From Rhabdophis nuchalis (lineage: Eukaryota; Chordata; Lepidosauria; Squamata; Natricidae), in the NCBI GenBank assembly GCA_039707465.1, contig CM077652.1:38019118-38083117 (forward strand): 64,000 nucleotides of DNA, given 5' to 3'. The position numbers and the translations under genes are program-made. The notes beneath the pieces were generated by a model. It was not told where the DNA came from. It did not search any database and was given only the letters and a program-made list of their open reading frames with translations. Below are positions 11,700 to 20,812 of this stretch, piece by piece (the first letter of the stretch is position 1; each line of letters opens with the position of its first letter).

Positions 11700-12430
11700 C
11701 TATGGAAATAGAAGCTAATAACTAACTTCCCTTTCTGGACGTCCTAATCTAACAAAAAACCCAATGGCTCTCTAGGACACACCATCTACCAGAAACACAC
11801 ACACACCGACCACTACGTAAATGCACAATCCCATCACCACCCTGCACAGATCAACTCTGTAGCCAAGACCCTCGTTTCCAGAACCAAATGCCTAGCTGAC
11901 AAAGACTCCCCAAGAACCGAGACACAGAACAGGACAACGGCATCTACGAAATACCATGCAAAATCTACCCTGCAACATACGTAGGCTAAACTAATAAGAG
12001 AATAAATGCACACATTGCAGAACACAAGAACGCAGTAAGAAAAAAAGAAATAACTTCCTCCCTCTACCAGCACCTTAAAGCTACACGACATGAAATTGAT
12101 TTTGAAGGAACCAAATTAATCTCCAAAACTGAACAGTTCAACAAGAGAATAATTATGGAAGCCATCGAAATAGAGAATCACCCCCACAACATGAAGAAAT
12201 ATGACAATGTCTCCCACCTACCAGACATCTGGAAGCCAGCACTGGCCAACAGATGAGCCCCACCCAACACCCAGGCTGTTACAATACAAAAGAATAACGA
12301 ACACACAACCAGCACCAATCTACCAATCATGATACAACTACACAGCCAATCAACCCACTCACAGCAACAAAACCAGAACTCTACCCCACCCCCCACCCTA
12401 CCAAGATTTATAGAAAGACAGCAGCTCCGA
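11700..12430 (+). mobile_element. Penelope-like element relic with GIY-YIG endonuclease domain
   Basis: After an RT-end-like FLDVLI at about 11732 the sequence reads NGSLGHTIYQKHTHTDHYVN in one frame. It then shifts frame and reads NGIYEIPCKIYPATYVG from 11936, followed by IAEHKNAV and NHPHNMKKYDNVSHLPDIWK to a stop at 12254-12256. GIY and YVG, a downstream EH pair and the cysteine upstream are the marks of the GIY-YIG nuclease fused to Penelope reverse transcriptases. At least one frameshift and an in-frame TAA (11987-11989) break it. The rest of the RT is absent, so it is 5'-truncated and dead. Confidence 0.82.
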
Positions 12431-13025
12431 AGCCGAAAACGCCAGCCTGAAGATGGCGTGTGAGACCTTGCTGAACCATTGCCAAGACAATCTCAAGCTT
12501 ACCCAGGAAAAGACCCGACTTTTCAGAGGAAAGGAACCAGCAGTTTGTAGACTGGGCAGTCTATCAAGGGACTTCTGCTGTCTCCCAGATCAAAGATATG
12601 GCTGAGAGGCTTACTAAAATAATTAAGCACACAGATTATTATCCCTTTCTTCTCTTTAATATGAGGATGAATTATACAACAAGCCTGAAAACAATATAAA
12701 GAGACTATGAGCAGCTGAATACGAAAGCCAGAGATAGGAGCACAGGTGGTGTTTTTATTTGTATTTCCAGTGGAAAGCCAACATCCATTGAGGGAATGGA
12801 GGATTGGCTTAAGGAATGATGCTGTTGAGAGAATTTTAGATTCTGAGATTGTGGTCTATATTATCCACATGAAGGGCTTCTGGCATCTCATCTGACTACA
12901 TCTCATAGAAATCAGGGGAAATGTATTTGTGCAAACCCTGGCTAGGCATATCTGAAGGGCTTTTATTTTCATTGAAAGGGAAGGCAGACCAGTCTTTAGG
13001 AAGATAAACTGTATGATGGAAGATT
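12431..13025. other. No gene recognised
   Basis: Only short frames and no repeat family I can name. It may continue the flank of the Penelope-like copy. Confidence 0.35.
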
Positions 13026-13029
13026 AAAT

Positions 13030-13335
13030 GTGAAATGGAATTAGATGTGTCTAACCTATCGAGAAGGATTAGTGGTGAAATGATAACTATCTTCCAGTAC
13101 TTGAAGGGCTGTCACAAAGAAGAGGGGATTGACTTATTCTCCAAAGCACTTGTGGGTAGGACAAAAAGTAATGGATGAAGATAATCAAAGATAGAGCCAA
13201 CCAAGAACTAAGGAGAAATTAATCTAATAGAACAATTAATCAGTGGAACGAATTGCCTTCAGGAGTTGTGGATGCTCCAACCCTGGAGGCTTTAAAGAAG
13301 AGGTTGGACAACTATTTGTCCGGAATAGTATAGGG
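13030..13335 (+). repeat. CR1 LINE 3'-end fragment, interrupted by a hAT palindrome
   Basis: Shows the C-terminal CR1 text (ATCTTCCAGTACTTGAAGGG, CTGTCACAAAGAAGAGGG, AACAATTAATCAGTGGAACG, CTATTTGTCCGGAATAGTAT). The CR1 stops at the octamer GTATAGGG, where the palindromic element at 13336 is inserted. Confidence 0.75.
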
Positions 13336-13458
13336 CAGGGGTCTGCAAAGTCGGCTCTTTTAAGACTGGTGGACTTCAACTCCCAGAATTCCCCAGCCAG
13401 CTATGCTCTGGGAGTTGAAGTCCACCAGTCTTAAAAGAGCCGACTTTGCAGACCCCTG
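13336..13458. mobile_element. Palindromic hAT MITE with perfect TSD and 53-bp perfect arms
   Basis: Begins CAGGGGTCTGCAAAGTCGGC and ends with its exact complement. The outer 53 bp of each arm pair without mismatch, leaving a 17-nt centre. Flanked by GTATAGGG at 13328-13335 and 13459-13466. No coding capacity. The same family core (ACTTCAACTCCCAGAATTC) recurs at 17.3, 19.1, 32.6, 34.1 and 34.9 kb. Confidence 0.93.
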
Positions 13459-13466
13459 GTATAGGG

Positions 13467-13955
13467 CATGGGTCCTCAAACTATGGCCCAGGGGCCACAT
13501 GTGGCCTGCCGAAGCTATTTATCTGACCAGTGCAGGACCATGAGGCTGCCCTGCCCACATCACCCCACCCACCCTTTAGCCGAGTGCAGGACTTACTTTC
13601 GTGAGCCCCGCGGGCTGGAACTGAAAGGTCAGGCCAGCAATTTTGGAAGAAGATGGATAGAGAGAGAGAGACAGAAAGAGAGGTGGGGGGGAGACAAAGA
13701 GGGAGAGAGAGATATTTCTCAAGCTCCTTCCGGCTGAGAGGAATTGCTGCAAAACTGACTTTCCTGAAGTGGACCACTAGACTCCTAAACAACTGAAGAA
13801 ATGATCTAGTAAAAAGAAAAGGCGACCAAAAGAGCAACATGCAAACAAAAGCAAATAAAACACCCCCAGGAGCAAAACAAATCAAAGTTTAATTTGTGTG
13901 CATTGTTCAATGGGCTATTAAATTGGCCATGCCCACCTAGTCACGTGTTTCTCCA
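13467..13955. repeat. Charlie-like hAT fragment abutting the palindrome
   Basis: Begins CATGGGTCCTCAAACTATGG followed by CCCAGGGGCCACATGTGGCC, the text of hAT elements of the Charlie type, and includes GGCCATGCCCACCTAGTCAC near its right side. I cannot find its right terminus or duplication. It contains a GA-rich patch (13655-13715). Confidence 0.5.
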
Positions 13956-13959
13956 GGAC

Positions 13960-14385
13960 CCGGGAGTCTCTGGGACGACTCTTCTGGGTGGATTCTGTTT
14001 GTCTGCTGAGGGGCCTGCGGGAAGCTGTGCTGTACCTCTCCCTGCTGATGGACTGTATAAGGAATCCCAAGGGGGAGTCATGTTGATGGCTGTTCCTGCT
14101 GGGGAACAGCCTGGAGACACCCCTTCCCTGTTAATGTCCGGCACCTGGCTCTTCTGCAAGGCTTTTTGGGGTAGGACAGAATTGGGATTATTTCAAGGAA
14201 ACCAAGTGGTGCCTGGATGTTCAGAGGGGGGAAGGAGAACCGGACTTTCTGATTTGTATTCTTTTATGGTCTTTAGTGGCTTATCCGTTGATGTTCCATT
14301 AAACTAAATGTCTGTATTGTAGGGATTGTAAGCCATCCAGAATCTGACTGATTGGAGTGGCAATAGAAGCCTAAATAAACAAATC
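13960..14385 (+). repeat. Possible L2-like 3'-end relic
   Basis: Ends GATTGTAAGCCATCCAGAAT then GCAATAGAAGCCTAAATAAA, a degenerate version of the L2 3' terminus. The upstream 137-codon frame (13894-14307) has no domain I recognise. Confidence 0.35.
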
Positions 14386-16285
14386 TTAGCATTGCCTGCC
14401 ATCTGGCTACCAAAAACTATCTAGGATGCTATAGGCTCAATGTTCTAGGCTAGGAATGGCCAGCTCTTGGTAGCTATGGGCATCGTTTACTCCGTGAGAG
14501 CCACAGGATTAAAGAATGATGAAGCAAAAGGAAAGACGTCCCCCTTCTTTGCCTTTGGTTTCCCCATTCAGGAGTTAATTCAGGTTCCTTCTTTATTTAT
14601 GGAAAATATTAAATTTATTCTGAGAAGCTTTTAGTCCCCAGCCCATTCTTGTTTTGGGTGTTTGCTTTAATTGGGCAATGTATACCTTCAGTGAAAGAGG
14701 GGTATGGATGATTTTGGATCAAACACAAATATGCATATTCACCTTGATTTTATTCCGTACACAAGAACTTTTTCTTGTACCTTCTAGAGAAATGTATTTG
14801 AGAATCCTCCACTCTGGCTTAGCAAAGGTCTCAACTGAATTGCAAAAAAGAAGAGGAGAATGGTAACTTAGTTGTCAGAGTACTTCACAAAATCCCTGAG
14901 AACATTTCCAGTTGGTTATCGAGAGGTGATGGAGGAAGATCTCTCATGCATGACCTTTTTAATTTCTGGAACCCATTCTGGAAATGGGCAAGAGTTGCCT
15001 AAATGATTAAATGAGCCAACTTAGTTGAAGTCGCTTGTCTTTTTGTTAAATAGCAAATAGGTGTGTATCTGTCAAACCTATATTATAGGTGGCTACGAAT
15101 CAGGTAGGTTTTTAAAAATAAATTCCTAAGATCCAAGTAAATCTGGTGGTTCAGTCTGAGCCCGTCTAGAAGAAAATCCTCTAGAAACAACGTGGCTGCA
15201 TTTTGAGGAAGAAGCTTTCATTGAGAGCAGACTCAGCCAGATTCTGCCAGGCAAAAATGGAAAGCAAGGCTCCGATTAACAGTCTCGGTGTGGAAAGCTG
15301 CCTGTGGCAGCACAGAGTCCTCTGGGGAAGGGTGGTCAAATTCTCAGCAACTGTCTGGGCAGGCAGAAAGCCCAGTCCCTGGGCAGGTTGCTTGGGGCTA
15401 TTATAAACCGGCATGGGCATGTTGCTTTCTGGCCGTGGCCGCCTCCCTCCCTCCATGCATGAAGGAGGCAGATTGGAGCCTTTGAGGAACTGTTCTGCCC
15501 CCCCCCCCCCACTTATCTTTGGTTGATTGCTCTCCTGTATTGGATCCCCAGGGATTTTTCTCCTGGGCTCCAGGGCCTGTGCATGCAGCCATGTGCGCTG
15601 CGGTCACCTTTATACCTTGCTCTAGGCAGACCTCTCTATGAGCCTTTGGGAAGCTGCATTAGGAGGTTGAATGAGCCGGCCTACACTGCAGGCTGAACGA
15701 TTCCAGGCACGGAGGCGGATTGCCCTTCTGGAAAATCCTGAAGCCTTTCCTGTGGGCTGAGGTCATCGTTGTCTTAGCTGCGGCTTTCTGCTTGTCTGCA
15801 TGAAGTGCTGCAGGTTCTGTGGGCTAACGAGGGTTGCGGGCTGTTTTTATGGTTTCCAGGCGCTCTTGATTTGTTTTGGCAGGAAAGGCCAGCCGTAAAT
15901 TGCCGTAAATAATTCTGTTATGTAAAAGCCCAGAAAAGAAGATGATCAGAAAAAGATATGGCAATTTCACAGTAGAATTAAAGGAAAGTATTTTAAAAAT
16001 AAAGCAATTATTGCATATGCATGTATGTATGTACATATGTACAGTGGTAGATTGGTACTCAACTGCTTTGAAACTCATCAAATTTGGTACACAAAAATTT
16101 CGACACAAAAACTTTGCCCCGGTATTCATCGTTTGGTACTCAATGTACAAGTTAAAACATGTCGCTGCCTTCTGACTCACTACTTTAGTTTTTATGGGAA
16201 GAAATTGTTTGGTTCTCATCACAACTCTAGGAACCAATTAACAATGAGTACCAAGCTACCATTGTGTGTTTGTGTGTGCGCGCAC
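14386..16285. other. No gene recognised
   Basis: Mostly unique-looking sequence with short frames. A poly-C run lies at 15499-15510 and a short purine/pyrimidine alternating patch at about 16260-16300. Presumed PDPK1 intron or flank. Confidence 0.4.
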
Positions 16286-16565
16286 ACACCCACACCCACA
16301 ATAACAGAGTTGGAAGGGACCGTGGAGGAGTCCAAACCCCTTGCTCAGGCAGAAAACCATTTCAGATAAATGTTTCTCTTAAAACTTCTTAAGCTTCTTA
16401 AAAGCTTCCAGTGATGGAGCACCCACAACCTCTGGAGGGAAGCAGTTCTACTGGTTAATTTCTCCTTTGTTCTGGGTTGCTTCTCTCCTTGGTTAGTTTC
16501 CACCCGTTGCTTCTTGTCCTGCCTTCAGGTGCTTTGGAGAAGAGCTGGACTCCCTCTTCTTTATG
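16286..16565 (-). repeat. CR1 LINE 3'-end fragment
   Basis: Reads ACAGAGTTGGAAGGGACCGT from the left, the complement of the CR1 3' tail, then through AACCTCTGGAGGGAAGCAGT to TTGGAGAAGAGCTGGACTCC. About 280 bp, truncated. Confidence 0.75.
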
Positions 16566-17270
16566 TATGTCTATGTGTGTATGTATGTACAGTATTAAGT
16601 AGAGAGCAATATCTTTCAGGCTTAGTACAACGCTTAGTATGGTAGTAGTTGAGTACTTAGTACTAGGACTAAGCCTGAGAAGTACCTCTGCCAGGATCCA
16701 AATCAGAACCAAACCCAGGAGGGACGGAAGATGGAATGCTGCTCCTGGGCAGCTGAAAGACGGGCCCCGTCCCAGCAGCTCCTCCTCATCAAACTTCCAT
16801 GTGGACAGGAAGCCATTGGGGCTTATTCTGGGCTACCAAGGTGGGAGGGTTGCCGCCTGGTCTTTGGGAAGGGAGGAGCAGCCATTTTCAGCCAAGTGCG
16901 CTGGGGGTGTTTGGAGGGAGTCCCTGAGTGGGGGCGGCTGTTTCTGGAGGGGGCTCTTGGGGGGCTTCTTGTTCAGCTTTTCCAGGGGAGCTCCGTGAAA
17001 TCTTAGGGTGCTGAAGTGACAGCAGGCTTCACGTATCATGTTAGGCCATTTTGGGGGGAGATAAAGTAAAAAAAGACCCAAGTTTAATTGATCTGTGTGA
17101 TTTCCGATGATGACACGGAAAGATTCTTTGGTTTTGATGGTCTCCTAGCAAAAGGCTGAGTCTCTGGAAACTATCCCCCCCCCCCTTTTTTTTTTTTTTT
17201 AGTTTAATTAACAATCGAAAGCTGGCGGCTGCTGTTCCGGTGTCACCTTTAAATTTTGCTGTCAGTTTTG
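16566..17270. other. No gene recognised
   Basis: GC-moderate sequence with a C run then T run at 17177-17201. Short frames only. Confidence 0.4.
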
Positions 17271-17282
17271 TGGCACACTTTT

Positions 17283-17365
17283 AAGACTTGTGGACTTCAA
17301 CTCCCAGAATTCCCCAGCCAGCATAGCTGGCTGGGGAATTCTGGGAGTTGAAGTCCACAAGTCTT
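17283..17365. mobile_element. Palindromic hAT MITE core: 40-bp perfect stem, 3-nt loop
   Basis: AAGACTTGTGGACTTCAACT and the next 20 bases (to 17322) are exactly complementary to 17326-17365, with ATA between. The outer ends are degraded (right end about GGACATCCCTG at 17393). The right-flank octamer ATCTAAGT has the central TA seen at other copies but the left duplication is lost. Confidence 0.88.
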
Positions 17366-17394
17366 CAAGTTCCCAAGTTTGGACATCCCTGATC

Positions 17395-17515
17395 TAAGTA
17401 GACCTTGCTTAATGACCATTCAAAGTTATAGCAACATTCAACAAAGGATCTTATGACTGGTCCTTGAACTTATGGCTGTTGTGCCCTGCCCAACATGACC
17501 AAGGTTTGAGGGTTT
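17395..17515. repeat. Interspersed repeat, 'lost-ground' family fragment (unclassified)
   Basis: Contains GACCTTGCTTAATGACCATT and TTATGACTGGTCCTTGAACT. The same phrases (repeated 'tacgacc/ttatgacc' and 'agtgacc' motifs) recur at 22.3, 31.85 and 46.0 kb. I do not know its superfamily. Confidence 0.4.
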
Positions 17516-19032
17516 GGAAGTCTCCCTGGGGTCCTTCAGTTTCCCCTCCCTGCCTATCTCTGCCTTGTGCTCACACACACACACCAAGGTCCCTGTTGCC
17601 ATTGCTGACCCAGCATGAATGGCCTGGCCCTTTGCAAGGCTTCCTTCCAAGGTTGCACATGGCAAGGCTTGGCAGAGAAGGCTCCCGTGCCTGGCAAGTG
17701 ACTGGCGGTGACGGTCGGGCAGGGTAGCGGGTGGTGAGGGCGACTGTAGCCTGCAGGGGTGGGTGCTGGAGCATTTGCAGCTGTGCCCTGGGCTGCTGGG
17801 CCAGGCTATGGCTTCTCGGGGTGACTGTGGTACCGCTGGAGTTCAACGGCTACTTGCAGTCAAGAGGCCCCTGAGCCATGTTCTGAGGCTGCTTGCCACC
17901 CCTGAAGGCAGGGTGTAGGGTGGGCAAAAGTACAGAGATGGGCGAGGGGGTAGGCCGTCTCTCACCATGGAAGAACCAAGACTCGGGCCCAGGAGAGACC
18001 AAGTGCACAACAGTTTGGATTGGGGAGGTCCCAGTCTTGCAATAAGGAATGCCAGAATTGCTTCATGATGTTGTATTTTATGACCACATTACTTAAAGAC
18101 AGAAATGTTGGTCCAAATCACGGTAGTAACTCGAAGGCTGCCTGTACCGTTTCTGTGCTGGGAAAACGGGCTGGCCTGCCCAAGCTGAGACAAGCCAGAT
18201 GCTAAAGTAGTACATGTGAACAGTTGAAAGGAAGATCATTAAAAATAACTGAAATCTCAGAGGATTGAGAGGAAAGTCGGGCTAGAAATAATTCATTATG
18301 CAAAATCTTGACATTCTTACAGAAAAAGGGAAATAGGAAAGGATTTGGAATGAAGTGACTTCTAGAACTGTTAAAAATACTCTGCACTTAATAGTGTTTT
18401 TTAGAGCTTTTAACTCCAAGATTTGTGGGTCATGAGAGGAGCTAATAAATGCCCCGATCTGTAGCTCATCTCAGGTTTACTTACACACACACACACACAC
18501 ACGCTCACTCACTCACTCACTCGCACTCTCACTCTTTATAAGGAGTCCACATGATTTGCATCTTGAAATGGTGGGTGTTGATTCCATTCAAGGAACCCAA
18601 TTCTATACGTTCTATTAATTCTATGACAAAATATATTTCTAAAAACAAAACTTTCTTCGTGGCAAATGGGGTATTAGAAGAAGGAGGTCCACTCCATTTC
18701 TTTGGGAATTGAGGAGCTCCTCTGCTCCTGGCATTGCTCTCCACTGGCTTTTGGGGGCTCCGATTTCTTGCTTTGATTCCCTCTCTTTGTGGTGCTCTTC
18801 CAGCCTGACTGGAAAATGATTTTCTCCATTGATTTGGCCACCCTCCCACCCCAGAAGCCCTGCTCTTACTCACTCCTATTCTCTGTTTCTTCCTCCCTCG
18901 TGTCTTTCCTTAGATCAATTGAAAGAAGCTGCTTTAATATTCAGGAAGAAATCCTTCCTCATAGGAGCCTCTTAATGCCATTGAAGTAGCAAATACTACA
19001 TGATTGGTTAGCTTATGCCTGACTGCTTGATG
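17516..19032. other. No gene; CA/CTCA microsatellite
   Basis: A CA run followed by CTCA repeats lies at about 18482-18535. Otherwise no repeat or gene is recognised. Confidence 0.45.
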
Positions 19033-19040
19033 GTGTAGAT

Positions 19041-19175
19041 CAGGGGTTCCCATACTTGGCAACTTTAAGACTTGTGGACTTCAACTCCCAGAATTCTCCA
19101 GCCAGCTATGCTGGCTGGAGAATTCTGGGAGTTGAAGTCCACAAGTCTTAAAGTTGCCAGGTTTGGGAACCCCTG
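19041..19175. mobile_element. Palindromic hAT MITE with perfect TSD and 66-bp arms
   Basis: Begins CAGGGGTTCCCATACTTGGC and ends GCCAGGTTTGGGAACCCCTG; the arms of 66 bp differ at two positions and surround a TAT loop. Target duplication GTGTAGAT at 19033-19040 and 19176-19183. It is the most complete copy of the family in the window. Confidence 0.94.
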
Positions 19176-19183
19176 GTGTAGAT

Positions 19184-20587
19184 GGTGTTTTTCTTTTATT
19201 ATAACTTGCCTGGAGTGATGTGGAAGTGAGATGGGGGAGGCTAAATAAACCAAGTAAGTAGAACTGAATTCCTAGCTATTAAGAAAATAACCCACAGGAG
19301 TGGAGATGAAGATAGAAGCCATTGGAAGAGGGGGAGTCAGGTGGGCCCCAGATATGGCCCAGTGAGGGCCCCCAACTATGTCTGAAGGGTCCTCTCCTTG
19401 GGCCTACATACAAGCTGCCTGTGGTCCCTGTCCCAGGCTGTCTCCTTGGGGCAGAAGGAATTGGGGTCCAAAAGGTGTGGGCCACCCAAGGGGGCTCTTC
19501 TGCTTGGCAGTTCTACTTTCCCATCATTCCCCTGGAGTAGGGAAGCTGGCAGAGTATCTTGGTTCGCTTTGGTTTAATCTTGCGTTTCTGTGTATTTCTT
19601 TTCTCATTTGTGAAAGGTTCCATTGTTCCACTTTGCCCTTTGTAACTTATTTTACCCTTTCTTTCCCCCCCTGTGTCCCTGTGCATTTCCTGTTGATGCT
19701 TCTTCTCCAATTTGTCAATGCCTGGCCAGCTCTTTGAAGCCTTAATTGCCACGGGCGTAACTGCTCAGTGTCCCTGAAATGGAACACCTGAATGGCCACG
19801 TGGTTCAGACTAGGCAGCCTCCTTTAGAGACCCCCCCCCCCTTGCATCCTGTGACACTCTTGCCATTTTGGAATGCCACCGGTTGTTAAACATGAAGTGT
19901 TCAAGGCCACACCTGGCCTCTGGATGTAAAACAGCCCAAATGATTCCCATGTTCTCTTGCTAAACTCTGGCTTCCATATTGAATGGGATGTAGTCCTGCC
20001 TGTCATGATTGCAGAGTCTTCCTCCTCCTCCTCCTCCTCCTCCTCCTGTTGCTGCTGCTACTTGAGTGTGCAATTCCATGTCTTGGAAGCCTCTTGTGGT
20101 CAGCCAAACTGCCCAGCACCCTCTGCTGTTGGCGTGGCAGAATCGTTTAGCCGATCCCTCCTTTTAGCAGGGAACTCAGACGCTCAGCAGAGGCAGGGTT
20201 GGGGCTCAGGTGGGGCTGCTGATAAGCAGAGTGCTGCGTTCTGGTCTGGTCCAACAGAGAGGACCGAGCCTGCCCAGTGTCCTATAGAAAGCAGAGGTTC
20301 CGTGGGCAGAGAATGAAAGAAAGGGGCGAAGACGAGGGAGGACACCGGCTGCCCCACTTGAACCCTGAGCAAGAGAAGGGCGTTTTGGGGTCCAGAACTA
20401 GGCAGGGTGCCATGAGGTGGCCTCTGACTTGAGTTGTTGCCATTTAGGCCATGGGAGCTGGTGCAAAATGACAGCCAGGGCCTGCAAGGTTTCTTACAGG
20501 CCAGGCTTTGTGATCTAACCGTTTTTTTTTCTTATGATGGTTGCTGGATTAAGGGCCACAACATTGAGTGCGCTTTCTACTTTACAG
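19184..20587. other. Presumed PDPK1 intron 1; CCT repeat
   Basis: No exon found. A TCC/CCT triplet array followed by TGCTGC lies at about 20018-20060. The polypyrimidine tract and CAG at 20577-20587 form the exon 2 acceptor. Confidence 0.5.
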
Positions 20588-20812
20588 TATGATGCTGTTC
20601 CTATCCAGTCCAGTGTGGTTTTATGTTCCTGCTCATCTCCATCAATGGTGAGGAACCAGGTGGATTCCAGCCTTCAACCTGTTGCTGCTGCCTGTGGCAG
20701 CAGACAGGAACTGAATATGGAGAGCACCTTGCAACAGCCTCCGCAGCCTCGAAAGAAACGCCCAGAGGACTTTAAGTTTGGGAAGATTCTCGGGGAAGGA
20801 TCTTTTTCCACA
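20588..20812 (+). CDS. PDPK1: PDPK1 coding exon 2: N-terminal linker and glycine-rich loop
   Basis: Acceptor ACAG before 20588 and donor GTGAGT after 20812; 75 codons in phase 0. It starts [14 protein letters not shown] and ends in [20 protein letters not shown] plus T, the ATP-binding loop. The middle linker between MVRNQ and the proline/glutamine stretch is shorter than in mammals and low in conservation. A methionine upstream at 20534 is open into this exon but reads through intron sequence and lacks the conserved first-exon residues, so I do not use it as the start. Confidence 0.96.

Noticed and set aside
13328..19183. Repeated palindromes as a CRISPR array
   Set aside because: They are kilobases apart, with 8-bp target duplications, in a vertebrate genome; they are transposons.
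20534..20587. Methionine at 20534 in frame with PDPK1 exon 2, as a possible start
   Set aside because: The stretch crosses the exon 2 acceptor (polypyrimidine then ACAG) and lacks the conserved first-exon residues. It is intron sequence that happens to be open.
1..20587. PDPK1 first coding exon inside the window
   Set aside because: I searched for a GC-rich first exon encoding about eight residues with a GT donor in phase 0 and saw no CpG island outside LINE copies. It is most likely upstream of the window, although an eight-codon exon could be missed by eye.
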